Assembly (NCBI RefSeq): GCF_031851795.1
Contig: NZ_CP134696.1
Span: forward strand, 4,112,501-4,176,500
Direction of reading: 5' to 3'
Length of the DNA stretch: 64,000 nucleotides
Source of the DNA: Pontibacter sp. G13
GTDB lineage: Bacteria; Bacteroidota; Bacteroidia; J057
The position numbers and the translations under genes are program-made. Every line of letters starts with the position of its first letter. Within the stretch, counting starts at the first letter, position 1. The notes under the pieces are model-generated. The model was given only the letters and a program-made list of their open reading frames with translations. It had not been told where the DNA came from and did not search any database. Below are positions 41,890 through 49,904 of this stretch, piece after piece.

Positions 41890-43219
41890 CAAGACATTGG
41901 ATTTATTTAAGAATTCTTGGCTGTCTGCCGCGTTGGCGGCAGCAGCCATTTTTTATTCCGGGTGCGCGGAAAGCATCCAAGGGCTGGATCCGGATGTGCT
42001 CCCTGAGTCAGAATTGATCCAGATGGTCCAATCCGACACTTTCTCTGTCGAGCTGGAAACCATCGTAGTGGACACCACTTCTACTTACCGGACCGTGCGC
42101 CAGAATATCGGGAACTACCTAGATCCCTCTTTTGGCCGAATTTCCGCTGCCACCTACACGGAATTCCTCCCACGGGAAGATCTCTCTTTCGGGTCACCAT
42201 CCGATTTGATCTTTGATTCTCTTGTGCTGAATCTCGTGGTGGAAGATGCTTATGGTCGTGCCAATACCCCTCAAACCTTGAGAGTGTATGAATTGACTGA
42301 GCGCCTCCCCGATTCCGATGCAGAAGAATTGCCCAATTCTACCTCCTCCTTTTCCTTCGATGATAGTCGTGATTATGGCGATGGTTTCGAGATTTCCCTC
42401 GACAACGATGCGCCTGGCAGGATTCTTCGAGTGAGGTTGGATGATGAGCTGGGACGCCGATTGCTTTTTGCAGGAGACGAAATCTTGTCCGATCCGGATT
42501 CCTTCGTCAACTTCTTCAACGGCTTGTACCTAGGCACAGATCCTGTGACCTACACCACACGTGAGCCTGGCGCCATCATGCTCTTGTTCTTGGAGAGTAC
42601 TTCTCAATTGGAATTGTACTACCGTCAGCGTGACTCCAACAATGTGTTTTTCAACCGAGTAGAGCCTTTTATCATTATCAGTTCTACTCCTCGATTTACA
42701 CAGTTCACTCGTTCCGAGGATCAAGGAAGCCTGTTCCAGATTGAATCTGCCCTTCCGCAAGAGGAGCGAACCTATGAGTTCTCCCAAGGTGGGGTGTTGG
42801 TCAAGAATTTCGTCAAATTCCCAACTGTAGAGAGTTTGGGTAAAGTGGGCGTCAGTTCTGCTCAATTGACCTTGCCAGTCGATACCTTGTTGAATGGTAG
42901 CAATGGCCGATATGCACCTCCGGCACAATTGATCGCGATTCTCGCCGATGATGAAGGAGTCGAGCTGATTGAGAATGACGCCTTTATTCCCATCGACCCG
43001 ATTGTAACGGGCGCCACCTATGATTCTGATGAGGGTGCCTACGTGCTGGATGTCACGGACTATGTGCAGCGAGTGACAGCGGGTCAGCAGGAAAATAATG
43101 GATTCTTCCTCCGTCCTCAGAATGCGGCATTCTTTATGAATCGAGCCATTATGGGCGCAGTCGGGAATCCCGCTCTCGCACCAAAATTGACCATTACCTA
43201 TTCGACTTTGCCCAATTGA
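41870..43219 (+). CDS. DUF4270 lipoprotein
   Basis: A 449-residue predicted lipoprotein of a family confined mainly to Bacteroidota. From ATG 41870 a signal peptide ends AIFYSGC, a good lipobox. The mature protein opens GLDPDVLPESE, and VDTTSTYRTVRQNIGNYLDP followed by FGRISAATYTEF is the characteristic early block (a signature of cleanly spaced short beta strands). FDSLVLNLVVEDAYG and the C-terminal YVLDVTDYVQRVTAGQQENN follow. The function is not established. It begins inside the end of the truncated glycosyltransferase gene, suggesting translational coupling, and is followed by a terminator. In-frame ATGs upstream (from 41768) lie within the previous gene and lack a signal peptide. Confidence 0.87.
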   Translation: MLKFQADKTLDLFKNSWLSAALAAAAIFYSGCAESIQGLDPDVLPESELIQMVQSDTFSVELETIVVDTTSTYRTVRQNIGNYLDPSFGRISAATYTEFLPREDLSFGSPSDLIFDSLVLNLVVEDAYGRANTPQTLRVYELTERLPDSDAEELPNSTSSFSFDDSRDYGDGFEISLDNDAPGRILRVRLDDELGRRLLFAGDEILSDPDSFVNFFNGLYLGTDPVTYTTREPGAIMLLFLESTSQLELYYRQRDSNNVFFNRVEPFIIISSTPRFTQFTRSEDQGSLFQIESALPQEERTYEFSQGGVLVKNFVKFPTVESLGKVGVSSAQLTLPVDTLLNGSNGRYAPPAQLIAILADDEGVELIENDAFIPIDPIVTGATYDSDEGAYVLDVTDYVQRVTAGQQENNGFFLRPQNAAFFMNRAIMGAVGNPALAPKLTITYSTLPN

Positions 43220-43264
43220 CATCAGATTTTGACACTGATAGAAGATTGGGAGTTTGAATGATCT

Positions 43265-43301
43265 GAAATCCAGCGTGAGTTTGTATCTTACGCTGGATTT
43301 C
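43265..43301 (+). terminator. Terminator after the DUF4270 gene
   Basis: Perfect 12 bp stem GAAATCCAGCGT (43265-43276) and ACGCTGGATTTC (43290-43301), 13 nt loop, followed by TACTTTTAC. The remaining 200 bp to glmS show no clear promoter; TACCATTTG at 43339-43347 is a near miss. Confidence 0.78.
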
Positions 43302-43503
43302 TACTTTTACCGCGCTGATCTCCCGATATCCGAAGCCTACCATTTGGCGGTGCTCCTGTCTATTTCCAAAACCTTGATTGTCTGACTCCTGCTGCACTCC
43401 AATGAATGGAAGCCAGTCGGCCGGTCGAGCTATTGATAGATGGATACACCTTGGATAATGTGATCTGGGAAGTACTTTCAACTACATTAAATTTCTCTTC
43501 GTC

Positions 43504-45336
43504 ATGTGTGGAATTGTTGGATACATTGGATACCGTGATGCCTATCCGATCCTGATTGATGGCCTGAAAAGGCTCGAATACCGTGGCTATGACTCTGCCG
43601 GGGTAGCTCTGATGAATGGTTCTATCAACTTGTACAAAAAGCAAGGAAAGGTAGCGGACCTCGAGTCTCACGTAGGTGCCCAAAGCACTGATGGCCACGT
43701 TGGAATGGGGCATACCCGATGGGCGACTCACGGTGAACCCAATGACATCAACGCCCACCCGCATTGCTCTGCCTCCGGAAATTTTGCCTTGATCCACAAT
43801 GGGATCATTGAAAACTATTCCTCCCTCAAAGCCAAGCTCACCTCCAAAGGATACACTTTTCAGAGTGGAACCGATACTGAGGTATTGGTCCAGCTTATCG
43901 AGATGATCTATTCCGAAAGTGAGGTCACTCCTGAAGAAGCTGTTCGTCTCGCGCTTAATGAAGTCGTAGGTGCCTACGGAATCATTGTCATGTGCCAAGA
44001 TGAGCCGGGGAAATTGATCGTAGCACGTAAAAGTAGCCCAATCGTCATTGGGATTGCTGAAAACGAGTATGTGATCGCTTCTGACGCGACACCGATCATC
44101 GCCTACACCAAAGATGTCATTTACCTCAATGATGACGAAATGGCCATCCTTACCAAGGACAGCCACACCATCAAGACCATCGGCAATGAAATCCGGACTC
44201 CTTTCCTCCAACGTGTCGAAATGGAGCTAGAAGAGTTGGAAAAAGGCGGCTATGACTACTTCATGTTGAAGGAAATCTTTGAGCAGCCTAAATCCATCGC
44301 CGATAGTATCCGTGGTCGAATCAATCCCAATGACAACTCTGTTTGGTTGGGAGGCTTGGTAGACGTTCATGAGCGTCTGAAAAATGCCAAGAGATTCATC
44401 TTCGTGGCTTGCGGTACCAGCTGGCATGCAGGACTCGTGGGAGAATACCTCTTTGAGGAATATGCCCGTGTTCCTGTCGAAGTGGAGTACGCCTCCGAAT
44501 TCCGCTACCGTAATCCGATCATCACTGAAGATGATGTTGTAATTGCCATCTCTCAAAGTGGAGAAACTGCTGATACCTTGGCTGCCGTTCAGATTGCCAA
44601 GACCGCAGGGGCATTGGTATTGGGGGTAGTCAACGCGGTTGGTTCTACCATCTCCCGTGAAACTCACGCTGGTGTATATATCCATGCAGGACCTGAAATC
44701 GGGGTAGCTTCCACGAAGGCGTTTACCTCTCAGGTAACGGTCCTTTCCTTGATGGCTGCATTCATCGCCCAACTGAAGGGAATCTCTTCCTTCAAGTCCC
44801 AAGAAGTGGTGAATGAATTGCTTCAAATTCCAGAAAAAGTGAGAACCATTCTGGAGACCAATGAAGATATCATCCGAATCTCCGATCTCTTCAAGGATTC
44901 TTCCAACTTCCTTTACTTGGGTCGTGGTTACAACTTCCCTGTAGCATTGGAGGGCGCATTGAAGTTGAAAGAGATTTCCTATATCCATGCCGAAGGTTAT
45001 CCTGCCGCAGAAATGAAGCACGGACCGATTGCCTTGATCGATGAAAACATGCCGGTGGTATTCATTGCTACACATGATGAGTCCTATGACAAAATCGTCA
45101 GCAATGTCGATCAGGTGGTATCTCGGAAAGGTCGTGTAATCGCAGTTGTAACTGAAGGCGATGAAACGATCCGCAATTTGGCTGAATTTGTGATTGAGAT
45201 TCCTAAGTCTCATCCTTCTTTGATGCCGCTTCTTTCTGTGATTCCGCTTCAGCTGCTCTCCTACCACGTTGCGGTCATGAGAGGATGTAATGTGGATCAG
45301 CCGCGTAACTTGGCCAAATCGGTTACGGTTGAATAG
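43504..45336 (+). CDS. glmS: Glutamine-fructose-6-phosphate aminotransferase (isomerising)
   Basis: Forms glucosamine-6-phosphate from fructose-6-phosphate and glutamine, the first step to UDP-GlcNAc for peptidoglycan and lipid A. 610 residues, full length. Cys2 is the glutaminase nucleophile in MCGIVGYIGYRDAYPILIDG; RLEYRGYDSAGVAL and HTRWATHGEPNDINAHPH complete the glutaminase domain (about 1-240). Two SIS domains follow, with CGTSWHAGLVGEYLFEEYAR and ISQSGETADTLAAVQIAK, then YPAAEMKHGPIALI and the C-terminal LAKSVTVE. No glmS ribozyme-like leader is apparent in the 284 bp upstream. Confidence 0.98.
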   Translation: MCGIVGYIGYRDAYPILIDGLKRLEYRGYDSAGVALMNGSINLYKKQGKVADLESHVGAQSTDGHVGMGHTRWATHGEPNDINAHPHCSASGNFALIHNGIIENYSSLKAKLTSKGYTFQSGTDTEVLVQLIEMIYSESEVTPEEAVRLALNEVVGAYGIIVMCQDEPGKLIVARKSSPIVIGIAENEYVIASDATPIIAYTKDVIYLNDDEMAILTKDSHTIKTIGNEIRTPFLQRVEMELEELEKGGYDYFMLKEIFEQPKSIADSIRGRINPNDNSVWLGGLVDVHERLKNAKRFIFVACGTSWHAGLVGEYLFEEYARVPVEVEYASEFRYRNPIITEDDVVIAISQSGETADTLAAVQIAKTAGALVLGVVNAVGSTISRETHAGVYIHAGPEIGVASTKAFTSQVTVLSLMAAFIAQLKGISSFKSQEVVNELLQIPEKVRTILETNEDIIRISDLFKDSSNFLYLGRGYNFPVALEGALKLKEISYIHAEGYPAAEMKHGPIALIDENMPVVFIATHDESYDKIVSNVDQVVSRKGRVIAVVTEGDETIRNLAEFVIEIPKSHPSLMPLLSVIPLQLLSYHVAVMRGCNVDQPRNLAKSVTVE

Positions 45337-45433
45337 CCGTGTTGAAAAAAAGTTATTAGCATCTTGATGGCAAACATCAAGAATTCTTGACGGGTTCGCA
45401 TCATATTGCAACCCAGATTGATAAACCCGTAAG

Positions 45434-45476
45434 CCTGCATCTGAATCCCACAAATGGGCATTCAAATGCAGGTTTT
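45434..45476 (+). terminator. Terminator between glmS and the threonine dehydrogenase gene
   Basis: CCTGCAT (45434-45440) pairs with ATGCAGG (45466-45472), extended inward by AAT/ATT and CCC/GGG, then TTTTG. It lies about 100 bp after the glmS stop. Confidence 0.7.
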
Positions 45477-45543
45477 GTCATTTGACTTTTCGGGATTTTT
45501 AGAGTTTTATTGTCTGGTTATCATAACTGTAAACCCCTGCAGA

Positions 45544-46518
45544 ATGAGCCAAGTGGAAAAGTTGACTGGCCAAATTCTCGTGATCGGCGCAGGAGGTCAA
45601 ATCGGAAGCGATCTGACTGATAAGCTTAGGTCACAGTATGGAGCTGAACGCGTGATTGCTGCGGATATTCGGCCATTGCCCAATACAGATGGGCCTACCA
45701 TTGTTCTGGATGTATTGGATCGTGAGGCTCTTCGCCAAGCGGTCTCTGAGTATAAGATAGAAGTTGTATACAACCTAGCCGCGATCCTGTCCGCCAAAGG
45801 CGAGCAAAATCCTGAATTGGCATGGAAAATCAATATGGATGGGTTGCTGAATACGTTGGAGGTCGCCCGGGAGGGAGGCTTCTCTAAGTTGTTTTGGCCA
45901 AGTTCTATCGCTGTTTTTGGTCCCAATTCACCTCGCCAAGATACCCCCCAATATTGTGTGATGGACCCAACCACCGTATATGGAATCTCCAAACTTGCCG
46001 GTGAGCGTTGGTGTGAATATTATTTCAACCGATATGGAGTGGACGTACGGAGCCTTCGTTATCCGGGGCTTATCAGCTATAGCGCAATGCCTGGAGGAGG
46101 TACCACTGACTACGCAGTGGATATATTCCACCAAGCCTTGAAAACGGGAAGCTATACCAGCTTTTTGAAGGAAGGCACAGCATTGCCAATGATGTATATG
46201 CCGGATGCGATTGATGCAACCATCCAATTGATGGAGGCAGATGCGGAAAGAATCTCTATAAGGAGCGCCTACAATTTGGGAGGAATGAGTTTTACGCCTG
46301 AAGTTCTCGCTGCAGAGGTCAAGAAGTCTATCCCTGGATTTCAGATGAGTTATGCGCCAGACTTCAGACAGGATATCGCAGATTCTTGGCCACAAAAAAT
46401 AGACGACTCTCAAGCACAGACAGATTGGGATTGGGAAATGTCCTACGACCTAGCTACGATGACTAAGGATATGATACATCATGTCCAACAACGATATCAC
46501 CCTGAACTGCAGAAGTAG
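45544..46518 (+). CDS. tdh: L-threonine 3-dehydrogenase, short-chain (SDR) type
   Basis: NAD-dependent oxidation of L-threonine to 2-amino-3-ketobutyrate. 324 residues. The extended-SDR Rossmann motif is GAGGQIG at residues 15-21; YNLAAILSAKGEQNPELAWK, FWPSSIAVFGPNSPRQDTPQ and TTVYGISKLAGERWCEYY (with the catalytic Tyr-x3-Lys) follow, then RYPGLISYSAMPGGGTTDYA and LPMMYMPDAIDATI. These strings are specific to the SDR-type threonine dehydrogenase, distinct from the zinc MDR enzyme. ATG 45544 places the Rossmann strand normally; an in-frame start at 45454 lies in the terminator loop region. Confidence 0.93.
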   Translation: MSQVEKLTGQILVIGAGGQIGSDLTDKLRSQYGAERVIAADIRPLPNTDGPTIVLDVLDREALRQAVSEYKIEVVYNLAAILSAKGEQNPELAWKINMDGLLNTLEVAREGGFSKLFWPSSIAVFGPNSPRQDTPQYCVMDPTTVYGISKLAGERWCEYYFNRYGVDVRSLRYPGLISYSAMPGGGTTDYAVDIFHQALKTGSYTSFLKEGTALPMMYMPDAIDATIQLMEADAERISIRSAYNLGGMSFTPEVLAAEVKKSIPGFQMSYAPDFRQDIADSWPQKIDDSQAQTDWDWEMSYDLATMTKDMIHHVQQRYHPELQK

Positions 46519-46580
46519 TTTCCGGTATTTTTGACCAGTTTTGGTTTTTGGTGAATAAACCAAAGGCAGAATAACAAACA

Positions 46581-46612
46581 AGCCCTGAATGTGTGAGCAT
46601 TCGGGGCTTTTT
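46581..46612 (+). terminator. Rho-independent terminator after the threonine dehydrogenase gene
   Basis: AGCCCTGAATG (46581-46591) pairs with CATTCGGGGCT (46598-46608, one G-U), 6 nt loop, followed by TTTTTGG. It lies 62 bp after the stop. Confidence 0.92.
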
Positions 46613-46926
46613 GGTTGACCTCTGTAGGGTAAAGCGTTTTAGGGCGTATTGTGTCAGACGTGCTCAAGATGGTCATTTATAGGGATAAAGCACAACCGTA
46701 TTTCCACTCGTTATGGTTGGGGTCTAATAAGTATTTATACCTATTTGATGGTGAAAATACCCCTGATTAACTCTGCGTCCATGCTGAATAGTGGGATTAG
46801 GATTACTTTTATTGCATAAACTATTCGGATTGTCCAGTAGACTTCCCTTGCATATTGATCCTCGTATTTCATTGACAAGAAGCGATTTCGGGTTGCATTT
46901 GTGCTCGGAAGGTTGGGAAAATAAGC
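46613..46926. other. 314 bp intergenic region before the sensor operon
   Basis: No supported gene or clear promoter. A 77-codon minus-strand frame at 46741-46974 overlaps the start of the membrane protein gene and has no recognisable signal or domain. Confidence 0.5.
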
Positions 46927-47649
46927 ATGATTAACACTGAACCTACATCCATTCATTGGCTGGCTTTGCTTCATATCTTGGTGCTTTGGTCCCCTGTAAT
47001 AATTGGGGGATGGAGATTAAGGCGACTAGATTGGACTTGGAGAAGTCTGTGGGGCTGGTGTGTATTAATCGCATGGATGGCCACTATGTCTTTTGTGTTT
47101 GGTCGTGGATTGGAGCTCGAGTGGATGTGGATAGGTGAGGCACTTGGATTAGATGTCACCATTTCTGCGGGGATTCTAGGGCTCGTGGTGTGTTCCCTTA
47201 CAGAAAAAGCGCATAATCCAATTGGTAGATGGTGGATGATAGCCATACTGGTGATAGGATTGTTAGGGCTGATTGCGGCTACAGGCTGGTTGCCAGAATA
47301 TTGGGATCTGTATCTCTTCGGCCAGATTTTGAGATTTTTGGCCGGGAGTCTGATGGTGATAGTAGCCATTATGTGGGGGGTCAGTGCCTATCGAGCAATG
47401 AAAATCTCTCGAGTTGAAAATCACCCTGCCTTTTATCTCAACGTGGGAGTTTGGCTGATTGGAACGGCTGTAATCTGTTTCCCTTTGCTAGAATTTTGGC
47501 TTCAGCACCTATCTCAAACACAAGTAGATTTCTGGAATCCATTGATGAATGTCGGCTCCCCGATCGCCTTCGCTTTGGGGTTCTGGATGTACCTCTTTGT
47601 ACCTAAGAAGACGAATGATCAAGATTTATCTAAAACTAAAGAATCATAA
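46927..47649 (+). CDS. Seven-helix membrane protein, unknown; first gene of a sensor operon
   Basis: A 240-residue integral membrane protein that I do not recognise as a named family. Seven hydrophobic helices are visible at about residues 12-32, 43-63, 72-92, 102-122, 130-155, 168-190 and 206-226, with short Trp-rich loops and a hydrophilic C-terminus. It lies 2 bp before a histidine kinase gene that has one helix and no sensor domain, and that kinase abuts a NarL-type regulator. The tight spacing suggests that this protein supplies the sensing function for the kinase; this is inference from position. No cofactor motif is evident. Confidence 0.72.
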   Translation: MINTEPTSIHWLALLHILVLWSPVIIGGWRLRRLDWTWRSLWGWCVLIAWMATMSFVFGRGLELEWMWIGEALGLDVTISAGILGLVVCSLTEKAHNPIGRWWMIAILVIGLLGLIAATGWLPEYWDLYLFGQILRFLAGSLMVIVAIMWGVSAYRAMKISRVENHPAFYLNVGVWLIGTAVICFPLLEFWLQHLSQTQVDFWNPLMNVGSPIAFALGFWMYLFVPKKTNDQDLSKTKES

Positions 47650-47651
47650 AA

Positions 47652-48467
47652 ATGCCACATCCTTCTTCCTTTGATTTATTTGGGTTGGCGTTTCTGTTGG
47701 AAATCCTCTTTCTATTGGTCATCTCCAGTGGAGTTGCCTTAATGGCAGTCCGTTACCAGCGGAAATATCTGGAAAGAGAACTCGTCCTACAAAAACGCGA
47801 ACTGGCAGCGCAAAAGGAATTATTGGCAGCGACCGTACAAGTTCAGGAAAAGGAACGTCGCAGAATCGGAAAGGACTTGCATGATGAGATTGGAGCTTTG
47901 CTCTCCACGATGCGATTGAGTGTCCATCAAGGGACCATCGAAGAGGGCGAGCAGCAGGATGAGTTGGCGGTGAAGGGCTTGATCGATCGAATGTTGGCCA
48001 ATGTCCGAAGGATTTCCAAGGAATTGCTGCCCTCTACGTTGGAGCGATTTGGGTTAGAGAAGGCCATCGAAGAATTATGTGTCCAAGAGGATTCCTCCCA
48101 AATTCCTGAACGATTCTTCAAACTGACAGGAAAGCCATTCCCGATTCCTAAGCAAATGGAACTTTCTCTGTTTAGGGTGACTCAAGAACTGATGGCCAAC
48201 TCCCTTGCACATGCCTGTGCCAATAACCTGTGGGTAAGCCTTCACTATGGGGAACATGCTGTGGAATTGACTGTGTTGGACGATGGAAACGGCTTCGAAT
48301 TGCCTGAAGTATTGGGAATCGATGCAGGAAGTCAGGCAATGGGTTTGAAAAATCTAAAAAGCCGTATTTCTTTGCTAAATGGAACGATCGACTTCCAATC
48401 GCAATCAGGCGAGGGAGTTCGAACACAAATTCGTGTTCCAGTACCAAATCACTCTCAACAATCTTAA
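47652..48467 (+). CDS. NarX-type sensor histidine kinase (HisKA_3)
   Basis: A 271-residue membrane kinase with one helix (about residues 9-32), then a coiled coil to about residue 70. The HisKA_3 box RRRIGKDLHDEIGALLSTMR puts the phosphorylated His at 77. The HATPase domain has VTQELMANSLAHACANNLWV (N-box), VLDDGNGFELPE (G1) and MGLKNLKSRISLLNGTIDFQ (G2). There is no periplasmic sensor domain, so input probably comes from the 7-helix protein encoded 2 bp upstream. The stop is 1 bp before the response regulator ATG, so the pair is a cognate two-component system. Confidence 0.93.
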   Translation: MPHPSSFDLFGLAFLLEILFLLVISSGVALMAVRYQRKYLERELVLQKRELAAQKELLAATVQVQEKERRRIGKDLHDEIGALLSTMRLSVHQGTIEEGEQQDELAVKGLIDRMLANVRRISKELLPSTLERFGLEKAIEELCVQEDSSQIPERFFKLTGKPFPIPKQMELSLFRVTQELMANSLAHACANNLWVSLHYGEHAVELTVLDDGNGFELPEVLGIDAGSQAMGLKNLKSRISLLNGTIDFQSQSGEGVRTQIRVPVPNHSQQS

Positions 48468-48468
48468 T

Positions 48469-49116
48469 ATGAGTATCAGCGTAGGCATCGTCGACGATCA
48501 AAAACTGTTTCGCCGGGGGATGGCATCTTTGATTCAAGAGTTTGAGGGGATTGAGGTGGTCCTTGAAGCCAGCAACGGTAAGGAACTATTGGACAAGGTA
48601 CGGGTGAATCAACCTGATGTGGTGCTACTCGATCTTGAAATGCCGGTAATGGACGGAATTGAGGCTACCCAAATCCTGACAGAGCAATACCCAGATATCA
48701 AAATCATCATCATCTCCATGCATGATGGAGAATCCTTCATCTCCCACTCCATGAAAGAAGGGGCCAATGGGTATCTTTTTAAGGAAGCCGAACCCAGAGA
48801 GGTGGAACTCGCTATCAACTGCGTCATTGAAAACAACTTCTACTTCAATGATCAGGTCTCGGCAGCCTTGCTCAAGAGTATGACCAATCACAATAGCCCG
48901 ATCAATCCCATCTTCAGATCTGGTTTTGAGCTTACCGATCGCGAACTAGATGTCCTGAAACTGATTTGCGAAGAGCTGACAAGCGCAGAAATTGCAGATA
49001 AGCTCTTCCTGTCCAAAAGGACGGTAGAGGGGCACAGAACTAGCCTGTTGAACAAAACAGGAGCTCGAAATACAGTAGGGCTGGTAATCTATGCACTCAA
49101 GGCTGGAATTGTCTAG
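48469..49116 (+). CDS. NarL/FixJ-family response regulator
   Basis: A 215-residue cytosolic regulator. The receiver domain begins SISVGIVDDQKLFRRGMASL and has acidic Asp9-Asp10 and the phosphoacceptor Asp55 in VVLLDLEMPVMDG. The C-terminal LuxR-type HTH (about 147-210) reads LTDRELDVLKLICEELTSAE followed by IADKLFLSKRTVEGHRTSLL. ATG 48469 directly follows the kinase stop, and the receiver strand begins at residue 2. An in-frame start at 48379 would overlap the kinase gene by 89 bp and is rejected. Its 3' end overlaps the convergent HAD gene by 4 bp. Targets are unknown. Confidence 0.94.
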   Translation: MSISVGIVDDQKLFRRGMASLIQEFEGIEVVLEASNGKELLDKVRVNQPDVVLLDLEMPVMDGIEATQILTEQYPDIKIIIISMHDGESFISHSMKEGANGYLFKEAEPREVELAINCVIENNFYFNDQVSAALLKSMTNHNSPINPIFRSGFELTDRELDVLKLICEELTSAEIADKLFLSKRTVEGHRTSLLNKTGARNTVGLVIYALKAGIV

Positions 49117-49739
49117 CCTAATAATTTCAGCAAATCAGAGGGGCTACTCACAAGATGGTTGGGCTTGGCTTCTTGAAGGAGCGGAATTGCATTGAATCCC
49201 CAGCTTACGGCTATCGAATCAATTCCCGCTTTTTGCGCAGCTTCGATGTCGCGCATTTCGTCTCCAATCATAACTACATCCTCAGGGGCCAATTGGTGAT
49301 GCTTGAGGATTTTTTTGATGGTACTGGCCTTGCCAAAGAGAGAATCGGGTGTGTGGATGAACTCAAATAGGTTGAGGTCATTTCGATCTAGGAATCCTCT
49401 TACTCCCTCTTGGGTATTGGAACTCAAGATTCCCATCCGAAATCCGCGTGCATGAAAAGAGGCCAGTATCTCGGGCATGCCGGCAACTGGGGGTACTTTG
49501 GGGAGATGTTGCTTGAATTGATCCCTCGCTTGAGAAACAAAGCTAGGAAGTTGGAGCCAACTAAGGCCCGACATCTTCATGAGCTCAGAGATCTTTTTGG
49601 TTTTTAACTCCAAGGCTTGTTCATGATCCACATGCGGAAGTCCAAACTTGCTCCCTACTTCATTGAGGATTGAAACCGCAACCACTACCGTATCTGCGAT
49701 GGTTCCGTCGAAATCGAATATCAACAAACTCTTTTTCAT
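49113..49739 (-). CDS. HAD-superfamily phosphatase (phosphoglycolate phosphatase-like)
   Basis: A 208-residue cytosolic phosphatase of HAD subfamily IA. Motif I DFDGTIADT (nucleophile and acid Asp) is at residues about 8-16, motif II ILSSN follows GFRMGIL, the Lys motif is in GKASTIKKILKHH, and motif IV is MIGDEMRDIEAAQKAG. The four-helix cap between motifs I and II fits the Gph/PGPase group. ATG 49739 is preferred to a codon at 49784, which adds an irrelevant tail. The substrate is not predictable from sequence. It converges on and overlaps the response regulator by 4 bp. Confidence 0.9.
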   Translation of the reverse strand: MKKSLLIFDFDGTIADTVVVAVSILNEVGSKFGLPHVDHEQALELKTKKISELMKMSGLSWLQLPSFVSQARDQFKQHLPKVPPVAGMPEILASFHARGFRMGILSSNTQEGVRGFLDRNDLNLFEFIHTPDSLFGKASTIKKILKHHQLAPEDVVMIGDEMRDIEAAQKAGIDSIAVSWGFNAIPLLQEAKPNHLVSSPSDLLKLLG

Positions 49740-49904
49740 GCTTTCCTTCCGAGGGTTGTTGGGCAAAAATCCTAAGTTTGACATAGGGAAACAATAGGTG
49801 AAATTTCCCCAATATTTTACCTTTTTGATAATGCTATGTTAATTCAGAGATAAATTTCTTCGAGTTTTCCGCAATTCCTGTTTTTCCAAATCTTTTTACT
49901 GGGT

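Noticed and set aside
44227-45465. 412-codon open frame antisense to glmS, and others such as 43360-44211 and 1188-1838
   Set aside because: They lie opposite well-conserved genes, have no start context, signal or domain, and are a by-product of the sense codon usage.
46741-46974. 77-codon minus-strand frame before the 7-TM gene
   Set aside because: Overlaps the real gene start, no motif or promoter.
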